From contig NGBS01000004.1 in assembly GCA_002245135.1 (NCBI GenBank), positions 124,001 through 188,000 of the forward strand: a stretch of 64,000 nt of DNA, written 5' to 3'. Origin of the DNA: Proteromonas lacertae. Taxonomy: Eukaryota; Sar; Bigyra; Opalinata; Proteromonadidae. Below, piece by piece: positions 51,701-64,000 of the stretch. Each line of letters begins with the position of its first letter. Positions within the stretch are counted from its first letter, which is position 1. The notes beneath the pieces are model-generated. The model was not told the DNA's origin, searched no databases, and saw only the letters and a program-made list of their open reading frames with translations. The translations under genes and the position numbers were made by a program.

Positions 51701-54134
51701 CTAACTGGAACACTTTCATATTCTATATCAGTAGACTTTTCTTCAGCATATGCAGTAATAAACATGGAATATAATGCATCATAATAAGGATGTTTATCAT
51801 TATTTACTAACGATATTATATGATATACATCTTTATTCACTATATATCCGTTATTTGCATTCTCACTATTATATTCACATATATCAATTTGTTTATTAGT
51901 GGCTAAAAATGGTTTTTGAGATCTAGTTAATGATACATCCGATATTTTCCATATAGCTCCACTATTAGTAGAAGGATCAATTGTTACAGCTGATTTTAAT
52001 GTATAAATTGAATATAATTGTTTATTAAACCTAACACGAATATCAGAACCTTGTGAATATGAAAATGATGAAGGTAATATCTGAAATTCTAATAACGAAC
52101 TTGATTGGATACTTTTATAAAAATTCAAAATCATTGACAATGCAATATAACCTTGAGATTCTATCTGATGATAATATTGATATAAAAAGGAAGTTCTCCA
52201 TGCTGTGGGTTGGTATAAATGGAATTGAACTGTTGAATAACCTTCCCATTTAATACCAGATTTACTTGCTGATAAATAATCTTGATAACTAAAATCTATC
52301 ATAAAAACATTATCAGATGTGTATGATTTAGTTTCATAATATTTCATGAAATTGTTCTTATTAATATCAGCCATCAGTGTGATTATAGTTAGATTCTTAT
52401 CTAATATTTCTAATTCATATTTATCAAGTCTTTGTTTATAAAAATTAACATCGTTACTCTCATCAACATATATAATTTCTCTACAATTCTTTCCATAACT
52501 TCTACAACTATATTCACATGCTGATTTACCATATTCACCATTTAAACACACTAATACAAAACCTCTTTTTAGTTTTGGTGTAACATAATAACTTATCTGT
52601 GACATTGGTGTTAATGATACATGAAATACATGAGGATTACAATACTGTCCTGTCTCATAACCAATTGCAAATATATATGGAGATAAAACTTTATTTTCTA
52701 ATATTCTACTCAACAATTTCTTTCCATAATACATTATCACTATTTCTATATTTTTCGATATTATATCTTCATATTGTGCATCTATTGTATCACCAACTGC
52801 TTTATATAATAACATCTTTGCATCAAAATGATGTGAATTCTGCAATAATGTGTCTAACGATTGTAATAAACTGTTAAAGAAATCAGGATAACTTTCTCCT
52901 TCAATATATCCTATTCTTAGAACTGGCATTTCTTCTATAAAACCTACTTTACATGTATATAAATCAAATTCCTTTAAATCATAAAATGGTTCTCCTTGTA
53001 TATTGGTCAATAACAATGTAAAATGTGCAAAATTACCACTCAATACTTGTGCTATATATACATTACGTTGCAAATTTAAATTGTATTGAAGTATAATTTT
53101 ACCATATGAATAAATCAACTCCAAATCATCAATGTAAGGTATTAGATAAACCTCACCAAGTGTTTCATATTCTGTAGCTTCATTTAACTTTCTAATTAAT
53201 TCAAGAAACAATATTCTATATAAATAAATAAATAAATAATATATATACGTAGAATATTCTGCATCTGTTATTACTTCACTTGGATTAGATGTCAATACAT
53301 CATTTAAACCTAGATTATCGATAAACGAAGATGTTGCTGGATTATCAAAGAAATAACCAGACATTACATATATATTCTCCATTATAGCATTATTAGCTTT
53401 AAGGAAACGTTCATCTACATTTGCTACACACAACATTACCTTATGTTTTAAATAAATATTACTTGATGAATAAGCTTTGATTGAATTTAGAAGTATTGCA
53501 TCATCACCATAAAAATTTACAATAAAAATCCTTTCAGACACTTCTAAAGATGTAAAAAGCTCTGTAAATCCAACTTCATTTGTAGGAAATTTATGAGAAA
53601 TTACAGTGAATGATAATCTCTCTGCTAAATTTGCTGTTACATTATATTTGCATGAATTTTTCTCTGCCAAGATCAAGACTTTATGGAAACCATCTTGAAA
53701 AAATGTGATTAAAGCTATAATATAAAATTTATATAAATACTTTGTTTTATAGGTTGCTGTATAAGACCACCTCTAACAATATTTGTAGTACAACCCATAC
53801 AAGCAGAAAAGGATGGATAGAAGTATATAGATTTATCATCATAAAACGGGTCTAATGGGGATCCTCTTTCACTATCTGAATATATTGACGTTAACTCTAA
53901 AGGTTGATGATGATTAAAATAGAAAATTTCATTTCTAAGCTTTGCATTACTGATGTACGACTTTAGAATCACATTTGGGGATGAATCTGTGTAAATATCT
54001 GAGTAAATATATATTTTGGGGGTAAAACTCCAAACTGATTTAAATATAATAAGAAAAATCAAAAAATAACACATCGTTACATCAAAGGTCAAACGTGTTT
54101 GAATTAAATTTGGTGTTCGAAAAAAGTAATCCAT
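42754..54134 (-). CDS. Giant class C GPCR with nine tandem periplasmic-binding-protein-like domains
   Basis: Three exons (introns 53715-53740 and an in-frame 33-nt one at 53216-53248) give 3,773 residues. A signal peptide, probably from the second Met (MCYFLIFLIIFKSVWS), precedes nine venus-flytrap modules starting near 54010, 53150, 51830, 50690, 49570, 48470, 47350, 46190 and 45030. Repeated landmarks are a hinge motif like YCNPHVFHVS, DCNPHVYHFG, ICDEHVLFTS or ICDSHVFQLQ, and ends like SGTVYLGIDNTLTRRTFSAR. Both recall bacterial amide/urea-binding proteins (AmiC, UrtA). Module 5 has a textbook ANF-receptor opening (GVYIAIDEINNKHEGI). Seven membrane helices follow (about 43,100-43,830) with the GABA-B-like LKVWRVHAFLTNKQLKKI, then a disordered tail. 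No cysteine-rich linker precedes the helices. It is probably a surface chemosensor; the ligands are unknown. Confidence 0.88.
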
Positions 54135-54220
54135 CTTATTTCAAAATCTACAGACTTTAAACAAACACAATATCAAAAAATAAAAAGCTTATTATAAGGC
54201 AAAAATATCTACAAAATTGA

Positions 54221-55921
54221 TTATTTAGTTTTAGTTTTAAATCCAGAATTAGGTGGGAATATACTATTCAGATTAAAATAATACTAAAAATATTTATACT
54301 TTATTGGTAATTGAGGTATTGGACGAGATGGTGGAGGTCCTACTGTTGACATTGCTTTATGTTGGCCATTTATCATCAAAGGAGTTGAAGAAAGTGGATT
54401 CAATTGAATAATACCATTAATAGTTCTATACTTTCCATTATTACTATTTCTCCCAATCACACCATCACTCAAACTATAATTATCCAATAATCCACTTCTG
54501 GATGGTGGTTTTATAGGTAAATTGTTCTTATCATCTTCTTTATATTCACTAAATATATTAGGTAATGCAACTAACCTCGATCTGTCACTTGGAAGTGGAA
54601 CATGAGGCAAACCTCCACCCATCATCATATCTCTCTTAGATTCATCTTTACTCCTCTTACGCTGATGTCTTCTACCACCTCTTTCACCACTAACATTACT
54701 ACTGTGTTTACTTTCATCATCACTGCTCTTGTAATGGCCAATTGTTTCTAAACTACATCTACTTCTTAATACATATCGATTTCTTTCTTCTTCTTTATTT
54801 TCATTTTCTTTATTATCTTTAGATTCTTCACTTTGTCTTGATTTGACATTAATATCAACAATTGGTTGTAAAATTGGTAAAATTTTGTTTTTAGACACAT
54901 TAAATTCACAACCATCTCTTTCAAAGGCTTCTTTCAATTCAGGTAACAATTTATCATAATGATCAGTAAAATAACGATGATCTAATAACTGGTCACAATT
55001 ATATCTCTTATCAGAGTCGCAATATAAACAGGAATGAATAAAATCAAATGTTATTGAATCTAATGAATTTAAACGATCAACTAAAGGGACTGGATCACTG
55101 CACTATTTAAATATAAATAAATAAATAATATAAATACTTCTGGTATTTGAACACCTAGATAAGATGGATTAGTTTCAAATACGTGAATCAAATGAGGTGA
55201 TAAACTACCTAAACATCTAACTATATGATATAATTGATCAATATCACTTTCTCCAGGAAAAAGTGGTTTACTTGTCAACATTTCGGCGAGTAAACAGCCG
55301 ATTGCCCAGATATCGCAAGGCCTACCATACTGAGTATCTCCTACTAGTAATTCTGGACTTCTGTACCATCTAGTAGACACATAGTCTGTATATTTTGCAT
55401 CTGGTGCTGATAATGTCCTTGCAAAACCAAAATCACTTAATTTCACTACTCCATTGCTAGATACAAGGATGTTTTCTGGTTTTATATCTCTATGTATTAC
55501 ATTTAAAGTATGGATATAATCAGTTGCACTTAGTAACTGAAACATTATCTTTCTTGCTTCATTCTCATCCATACCATTTCCAGAATCTTCAATTAATTGC
55601 AATAAATTACTTTGTACATATTCAAAGACTAAATACAACTTCCCTTTATTCCTAAAATGCTCGATTAGTCTAATGATGTTCGCATGATGCAAATTCTACA
55701 GAAATATATATACCCGAATTATACTCTTAATATTCTAATTTCTCTTATTGCTGTTTTCCTTACAGCCTCATTCATATCTGGTTCTTTGAATTTCTTGATA
55801 GCTACGATCTCACCAGTGTCTTTATGACGAGCTTTTAACACAACTCCATATGTTCTAAGTATTAAATAGTATAATAATTATACCCTTCACCTATATGAGC
55901 CAAGATCTCATAGTTCTCCAT
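54221..55921 (-). CDS. CDKL5-like serine/threonine kinase
   Basis: Five exons give 523 residues (introns 55855-55883, 55696-55724, 55103-55137, 54264-54299). The last 43-nt exon encodes [15 protein letters not shown]; without splicing the frame stops earlier at 54284. The kinase domain (about 1-290) shows [49 protein letters not shown], the T-D-Y activation motif ([15 protein letters not shown]) and [11 protein letters not shown]. These match CDKL kinases, particularly CDKL5/CDKL1, which control cilium length and microtubule proteins. The 230-residue tail is charged and Ser/Pro-rich, as in CDKL5. The start MENYEIL is canonical for the family. Confidence 0.9.
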
Positions 55922-56164
55922 CAATTTATTGATTTAATGAATATATATAAATACAATTAATCACTTATTTCGATTTTTAAGAGTTCTATTCTTCTATTCA
56001 ATTATAAAAAAAGTCGTTACAAAAATTGCATCTCACAAATTCGAGGAATTAAGTGTTCTTGAAATGCATTATGACAATTATTTATGTTATGTGCATAGTA
56101 AATATATGTTTATATGGAATAAAATCCCCAAAATGACAATCATTTCAATAATAAAAAAATTAAT

Positions 56165-59100
56165 CTATTCTGTGCAACATAGCAATGCAACACCTCTTAT
56201 AATCCAATGAACTGGTTTATAATCTCTACTTGGGAAAGTTACATTAAAAATCAGATATTTATCTGTTCTTTGTGGATATTTATAACATGGACATTCATAA
56301 CCACCATAAGGACCATAATCTCCAGCTTTGTTCTTCTTCTGTGCACTTGTCATAGCTGATACTCTTAATATTGGTAATGGATGGAATAACTGTTTAGGAA
56401 TTGATTCAACTAATGTACCATCAGACTTATTCCAAGCAGCACCATCCAAATATAATCCATAAACCAAAACACCTTCTTTTGGTTGAGATTTGATCCTATC
56501 TTTATCAAGATATTCTGTTACTTCACTATAATATGATATATCATCCAAAGACCATTTATCTTCAGTATGAGCTCTAGTAATATCCTGTCTCATTGCTGTT
56601 AAGAAACCTTGAGGATTAAAGAATCCAGTTAACCAGAAACAGTTTGGTTGCCCTCTTTCCAACCAATTTCTTAATTGTGAATCACGATCTATTAAACCAG
56701 TATACCATATACCTAATGTGGGTGATATCCAAGCAATTTCACTACCAGTTAAATCATATATCCATGTCTTTGGAGGTTTTGCATCATAGATTGAATTCAA
56801 TGCATCTATCAAATCAGGAGTCATTACAACTTCACCTTTTAATGCTTGGATTAATAATGACAATGTCTTATGGACGATTTCTAATACATTTTCCATTCTT
56901 TGCACTTCTTGGTATAAGAATATATTTAATGGTTCACCTAAACCACCTAATTTATCAATACTTGTCATATAGAAATCTTCATCATAGAATTTGGGTAACT
57001 TCTCTAGCAATTCTTCAGCTTTATCTTTCACTATATCTTCTCTTGTTCTACCACTACCTGTATTACTTTCTTTAGGCAATGTTTCTGATACTGTAGCAAT
57101 CATTTGATGTACTTCTTTAGTTCTAAATGTAAGTGAAGCATTAGGATGTAATCCAAATATTTCTGGTGAATCATCATCTGGATATTTCTGTATAAATTGT
57201 CTATACACTTCAATATCATTCTCATCAGGAATTGAATACACAAAATCATTCGGCATTTTATTCACCATATGTGATGGATTGAATGAGAAATTGGGTGCTA
57301 ACGTTGGAGGACCTACCCATTCACTAACATATGCATTAAACAGTCTTCTATCCATTTCATCAGTGATTCTTCCACCATATTGCACTTCACTTATCATATA
57401 TCTCAGTGTTTGCCATGATATTGGACCAGCATCCATGTGTTTCTCTAAGAAGGTTATACAAGCTGATAAATCAGTATTATTATATTCATATGGAATATTC
57501 CAACCTAATGAACCATATTTACGTCTTTCTTGTACGATTGAGTGAATGAAACATAATGAATATAATAATATTCTCCATTGATTATTATCTTGTCGATCTA
57601 AGATATCTTGATCAACGATTATTGTATAAGAACGATACATACCAGCTTTCAATCCTTTTGGTGGTTCATTAGTTAATTTTACTGACATATGTAATAAACC
57701 GATTGGGAAATTATTATCAGGTTCAGCGGTTATAAACAATCTAAACTCTTCATTGATTGGTTCTTCTCTTCTTTCAAAGGTACTTTCTAGAGATTCCATA
57801 TATTTCAAATCCAAGTGACAGTTCTGTAATAATACCCAATTACCATTTACCATTGATTCTTCAATTGTTTTTTGTGCTATTACATCTTGACCTTCACCCA
57901 TAGAAACACAAGTAATATCCTTCTTTCTCTTCTTTGCTAATTGTTCAATACTTTCAGTTGGATCTGCACCAGCTGATAATAAGCAAATTGCTGGTGTTTT
58001 TTCAGTCATATCTTCAAATAGTGTAACTATTGAATCATTACAAGGTTCTATATATTTTGGACCTAATACTGGAATAACATTTCCATCCTTTTGTACAATA
58101 GATTCTATTGATTTTATAACTTCTTGCAAGTTTAATATCAGTCTATCTTCTCTTAATGTTCTAATAATCATCATTCTTCTGAATAAACCAATCTCTTTTT
58201 GATTCTCAAATTGCATTTCATACATTGGAACTGGCATTTTCTCAGGTTCATCACTTTCATACCATACTTTCCATGATTGTTCATCTCTTGCCATATCTTC
58301 TACCAATAAATTATAAAAATGACAATTCTCTGATAAGTAAATTACATTTAGCCAGACACTATCACTCATCCAATTGAATGGTTTTCTTTTTACTGTATTT
58401 ATATCCAAAGATGCACCTCCTTTTAATAATGTCATTACATCCTGTTGATTGATAATCTCAGCTGCTGTTAATATCTTTAATAATACACACAATAAGAAAC
58501 TTAATTTATCTTGTACATATAAACCACGATTAATATATCTATAAGTAATATAAGTCAATGTAGAGATAATATTAGTGACTCTTTGACCTGTTAATACTGC
58601 CTTTGGAGCTGTAATCATAGATCTTTCGAATAAACCTAAGAATTGTCCTAATGATGTTTGATACATTGTTGTAATCATTGAAACATCACAAATACTGAAA
58701 TACAATACACTTCCTCTTGTAGCTACTGGTCTATAATGTTCTCTCTTTTCATTAACTGTAGCTTTGGTTGCTGCAGCTGCAACTAACTTCTCACTCACTT
58801 CTGCAGCTTTACGTTTTGTATCTGCTAAGACAGTGATTAATTCTTCATCATCTAATAGATTACCTTCATTATCAGTCAAACGTTGTAATAAAGCAGCATC
58901 TAATTGTAATAATGCTTTCGTATTGTTTGCTACTGAAGCTAATACGGATTTTAATTGTTCTTCTAATGATTGTTGTTCTTGTTGAATAACACGACCTAGT
59001 AATTGTTCTTCTAAACCTTTCATTGTTACAGTAAAATCGACTAATGTTGTTCTTGCCTGTAATTCTGGTGTAAATAATGGATTTGGTAATCTGGTGAATA

Positions 59101-62100
59101 TATATAACATAAATGATTTATCCATTTCTACCATCTTACTACCTAACATAATATATTCAGTCTTTGCTTTTTTAATAATCTCTTTTTCTAATACTGGATC
59201 TAATAATGGATCTACTTCATGTTCTACACCAGTAATAATCAAAGTTTTACCTTCTTCCATAGCAAATTCCAATTGATCTCTGAATTTAGGATGAGATAAT
59301 GTAGTAGAACCATAATCAGGCATATTATTAGCTTCTAAAGCTCGAATCCAATTCAAACCTTGTCCTTGTGGATCTATTAATAATGGGAATCTTGTTGTTC
59401 TTGACATTTTGACTAATATACCATTCTGTATAGAAAGTGAATCTGTTGGTAAACCTTGAACTGCCCATTCACCTGTTGTACCAGCATCTACTAAAAATGA
59501 ATTCAACTCAAAATCATCAGATTTTGGAATTCCTCTTTGTGCTATATCAGCTAAGAATATATCTCTTCTTAATATATCTCTATATTGTTGATTAAACGGT
59601 CCACAATAAGATAAGAATGCACAAGCTAATGCTACATCACCAATTAATGATTTCTTCTTAGAGGCAAAGTGTTTGGAATCTTCAGTCCAACGTACTTGTT
59701 CTCCTGATAATCCTTGAATCAATGCAGTTGCTTTTTCCATTCTTCTTTTTGTCGATTTTGCATTTTCTTCAATTCTTGTTTTCTCGTTGATTTTATCTTG
59801 GAAATCAGCTTGTAATTTATCTAGTACTTCTTTACATTCAGCTAATCTTGATTCAGCTTTGTTTAATTCCTTTTGAGCTTGATCTAATTTTGCTTCTGCT
59901 AATCTCAATGTTTCTAATTTTGGTTTTACTATCTTTGAAGCATCATGATATTGAGCCATTGCTCTAACCCATGCACATAAACCTTCTGCTGCTTTTGATG
60001 CATTTCTTGCTACAGCTGGTGTAAATTGTTCTAAATTCAAATAAGGTGATAATAATTCTATTGTTTCTTCATTGATTAAATCTTTCTTAAACTCACAGAA
60101 TTGGAATAATTTGGTTAAGAACTTTGCATCAGCCAACATTCCCTTTTGTGCCATATTGTATGAATCTTTCAAGAAATCAATTAATGTCTTTTCTTTACCA
60201 ATACCTAATGCAACTTGTGTTGGTTCAACTCTATTCAAAGGCTCCATTTCTAATATAATCACACAATCAAACACAATCTTGATAATATCAGCTGGTTTTG
60301 GTAATTTCTTTAATTCTACTAAATCTGATTGTTTAATGGATCTTACAGCTGCATCCGCTGCATCTAAATATGGTTTTGCATTTGCTAAATCTTCAGCTGC
60401 TGCATCTTTCTCCACTTGAATTGCATTTCTTTCAGCTTCTAATTTATCTCTTATTTCTTCTACTACATCACTCTCTTTCTTTGCTTCTAATGATTTGGCT
60501 TGTAAATTACCTAACATCTCACTAGCAGCTTGTTCAGCTTGTAATAACTCCTTTTCTTTATCAGCTAATTCGATTTTCATCTTTTCTACATCTTTTGCAC
60601 CATCTGCTAATTTGGTCAAACCTAATTGAACTCTCTTTTCATTATCTTGAATCTCATGTAATTTCTCACTATATATCTTCATATAATTATCTAAGAATGA
60701 TAAGAATGATCTTGGTGTTTGATAAACTTGTCTTCTCATTTGATTGAAGTATTTATCACATGTTAAAACAACTTCGTTATGAACATATCCCATATGTTTC
60801 ATTAAATTACCTTTCACTTCATCTGTTGCTTCAATATTGAACGATGTTAAGAAACCTCTTGATACATTAATCAAAGCTTCTTCTGGCCATGGTAAGAACC
60901 AATCAATTGTTGTACCTGTGATTAAACCTGGGAATTTTCTAGCTCTTTCTGCAAACATTCTAGACATTGGTGACATACAAATAACTAAATGTAAATTACG
61001 TCTAACTCTTTCAATGAAATATTTTGCTAAGTTTTCTAATGTATCAACGAAATCAGGATTTTCTTTCAATGCAAATGGTCTTATTTCACCAGACATCATT
61101 GTCATTTCATCTTTTGGGAATAAACCAACAATTTCACCTGTTGTTAATATATTATTAATATATTCTAAGAATCTTTCATCTTTAATCATTGTTTCTGTAA
61201 ATAAGAATGTAGATGGTTGACCTAATTGACCTGCAGCTTTATATATAATTCTCAAATCATCTAATAATGAATTGATATTATAATTCTTAGTTATTGTCAA
61301 GGAATACACTTTCTGTCTAGCAATATAAGATGCTAATTGTGTTAAAGATCTTTTACCAGAACCACCAACACCAACCAATAATAAATTACCTTTTGGACAT
61401 CCTAACACTCTACTAATTCTCATTAAATGTTTCAAAGCATCATCAAACAACACTAATCTCATTGCTTTGGATGGTCTTTCATCATTATGTTCTTTCAAGA
61501 ATTGTTCAACTCTTGTACGAATATCTTCTAACTTAGGACCTAATTCATAGATTCTGGGTGCTTCTTGTTCCAATGTTCCATCTGCATCATATACATCATC
61601 TCTTAAGAAATCAACAAAGTATGATTCATATATTCCAGTTTTACCTACCATTTCTACATATGTCTTATTATTGACTATCTTTTCTAATATTTTGTTTTGT
61701 GTCTTTAACAATGCTTGTTTATCATCAAAATTAGTCAATTTATCTGAAAACACTCTGAAACATTCATGTCTCCATAATTGTAAGAATATTTTTGGTGATG
61801 TTATTTCGTCTTTAGTTGTTCTTAATATACCTTGGAATACTTTACTTAATTCTCTCATATTGAAACTATAATGGAACTTAGAAGGTGTTGGTAATAATGT
61901 CTTATTAGCCCATTGCCATAACTGAATTGTACCATTAACAATCTTTTCAACATACTGTCCAAAATTATCTGGAAATTCATTCGTTTCTAACCATCCTCTT
62001 ATCATTTCACCATAAATACCATCAATCACTGGAACATCGGGTAATGTCATATTAAACATATAAAATCTACCTTTTAATCTCTCAGGAATATCATTCTTAC

Positions 62101-64000
62101 CACTTCCTGGATGATTAATTGCAGCTATATACTGTAATCCTTCAATTGTCTTCATATCGCCTCTTCTATCTTTATCTAAGAATGCAAACATATTCACTTC
62201 TACTAATTGTCTTACTAATTCTAAGGTTGGTTGATCACCCCATTCATTAGGTTCAGGCATTGATAAATCATCCATAAATAATGTCATTTTTCTACCACCT
62301 GGAGGTCCAAATGTTCTACCTCCTCTTTTATCTAATTCTGATTCAAAAGATGATTGGAATAATCCAGCTGTTGTTGCTGATGAGAAATTCATTCTCTTTA
62401 CCATCATTGTGTCTGTTTCTACTTCTTCTAAAAACATCATACAAGTCGATGTCTTTGCTGTACCAGCACCACCTACTGTCATTGTTGGTTTATTCTTCTC
62501 ATAGGAATGCTTTGATTAAAAACAATGATCTTGAACTATCAGCTGTTGGAACTAATAAAGTTGTATAATCAATATATGGTGTTTGTGGATATTCCCAAGG
62601 TTCTGCTTTCCATAATTCCCAATCCATTGAATCTATATTGATATGATAATCATAGATCGTTTTAGCTGGATCGCCTTCTTTAGCTAATGGAGGCATTAAT
62701 TTACTCTTTGTTCTTAAATATTCATCGAATTTTGTTCTATCTTCCAATTCTAATAATCCACCAACAGTCCAAGCTAATGCGAATAAAAACACTCTTTCTA
62801 ATTCTTCTTTTAAATCATCAGTAGTTTGACTGAAATCACCATGCTGGATTAAGGATGATAATAATATACACATTGACTTGATTTTACCAACTCTACAGCA
62901 TTTGATTGGTTCATTACATTTGGTTAATATAAATCTAAATGTTTCACCATATCTTGTTCCTTTATCTTGACCTATTATATTGGTGAAGAAATCATGCAAT
63001 ATTGGGCTATAATTCTCATTAATTGTCTTTAACCAAGCTTGAACAATTGGATACCAACCTAAATTACTTTCTGATACATAAATAATACCAGCTCTACTAA
63101 CAGTAGCAGGTGAAGCATTCTTTAAATTCTCAGCTTCAAACATAAGCTTGACATTATCAGTCATTGGAATACGATCACCATTAGCTAATGTTAATATCTT
63201 ATTATCATCTAATACAGAGTTCAAGTTTTCAATCCACAATGCATCAACTGGACCATCACAGATTAACCATCTTATATCTTTTCTTGTTCTATCATTATAT
63301 CTTTGCCATATTGAAGCAAATACACCATCTACCCATTCACCTGATAATCTATCAGTTTGACCAAACATTTCTTCAGCTAAAATAGCTTTTGGATTCATTC
63401 TTACATCTTTATGTGGAATACCTAAACTCAATGTTAATGCATCTTGTAAACTATCAATTGTGGCTGTTTTACCACTTCCAGCTGGACCAACTACCATTAT
63501 ACCATGTCTGACTAATACAGTTTCATATAATTGAACAATCTTAGCTACCCAAGGATCATGATGAATAAACTGCTTATTTTCAATTGCTTGTTTAATACAA
63601 TCTCTTAAATTACCAAAATCTTTAGCTGGTGGATCTCTACATCTTGGAAATAGATCTCTTAATAATGATAAGAACAATGGAACATCTTGTGCAACGAATT
63701 TAGATAAGTTCATATCTCGAAGTGTTCTCATTAATAACATATCTTCATCTTCTGCAGGATTATCACACTTTGTTTTACCAGCTGTTCTTAAAACAGATAA
63801 GATATTTCTTAAACCAAAATCATAATGTTTTTGTTTTGATAATTGTTCTTCACATAATCTATACAATACAGTGAATTTCTTGGATAAATCTGTAAAGTTT
63901 GTATAACCAACTGAACATAATTTCACTTTAATAATAATCTCTCTATCAGGTACCATCATAGCTACTGATCTGAACAAAGCTTTTAAGTTCTCAGGTAATT
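56165..64000 (-). CDS. Axonemal outer-arm dynein heavy chain (DNAH5/DNAH8-like), 5' partial, one frameshift
   Basis: About 2,610 codons of the motor are present, entering at the end of AAA1 (LPENLKALFRSVAMMVPD). In order: AAA2 with P-loop GPAGSGKT, AAA3 with GGAGTAKT, AAA4 with GVGGSGKRSLTQLASYIA, a long antiparallel coiled-coil stalk holding the microtubule-binding tip (about 59,700-60,700), AAA5, AAA6 and the C-terminal domain ending WIIRGVALLCCTE. The GTAKT-type AAA3 loop plus NFSSATTAGLFQ and YGPP-type blocks place it with DNAH5/DNAH8 (outer arm). The frame shifts by one base near 62,501-62,510. Dropping one base restores the family spacing between SRS and the AAA3 loop. The remainder is a single open exon. 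The tail and linker lie beyond the window. Confidence 0.93.

Noticed and set aside
42754-54134. Bacterial contamination or a recent bacterial transfer, suggested by the PBP-like domains
   Set aside because: The gene has host-type GTAT introns, host-like AT-rich codon use and a eukaryotic GABA-B-type 7TM end.
62483-62520. An intron between the two dynein frames
   Set aside because: No GT-AG pair of credible length restores the frame, and homologous spacing calls for removing a single base only.

Overview
The window is nuclear DNA from an AT-rich, very gene-dense eukaryote that builds cilia or flagella. The evidence is spliceosomal introns in nearly every gene, axonemal dynein, basal-body and cilium-linked genes (CCDC61/VFL3, CDKL, NEK-like), a meiotic gene (MND1), and Asn/Gln-rich proteins typical of AT-rich protists. 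Lineage cannot be fixed by eye: an amoeboflagellate, another free-living or anaerobic flagellate, or an early-diverging zoosporic fungus would all fit. Eighteen genes fill the window, no gene-free stretch exceeds about 300 bp, and neighbouring genes often share 70-140 bp spacers. Most introns are tiny (24-45 nt, a few to 63) and begin GTAT. Stops are TAA (13) or TAG (5); TGA terminates none of the 18.

Layout. 1-8 kb: NDRG-family protein (5' cut), NEK-like kinase, leucine-rich-repeat protein, CCCH zinc-finger protein, Asn/Gln-rich protein. 8.2-9.4 kb: protein with two HMG boxes. 9.5-21 kb: a giant secreted EGF protein containing six almost identical 407-residue modules. 21-30 kb: Bub2-like TBC GAP, MND1, membrane-anchored UMP-CMP kinase, CCDC61, DEX1-like FG-GAP protein, and one unrecognised gene. 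30-43 kb: calpain-7-like protease and an SZT2-like KICSTOR subunit. 42.7-54.1 kb: a receptor of about 3,773 residues with nine tandem periplasmic-binding-protein-like domains and one GABA-B-type seven-helix domain. 54-64 kb: CDKL5-like kinase and an outer-arm dynein heavy chain (5' cut).

Strongest unusual points. (1) The nine-domain receptor. (2) AT-AC introns with U12-type 5' and branch-site signals in the calpain gene, plus two probable ones in the CCCH gene, implying a minor spliceosome. (3) The near-identical module array, whose two +2 frameshifts fall at the same polymorphic junction and look like consensus chimeras. (4) A calpain-7 homologue extended by a coiled coil and a PH-like domain.

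Gene models were joined by hand. For all models except SZT2 I checked that exon lengths sum to whole codons. The EGF gene does so only after subtracting five surplus bases, and the dynein only after subtracting one.
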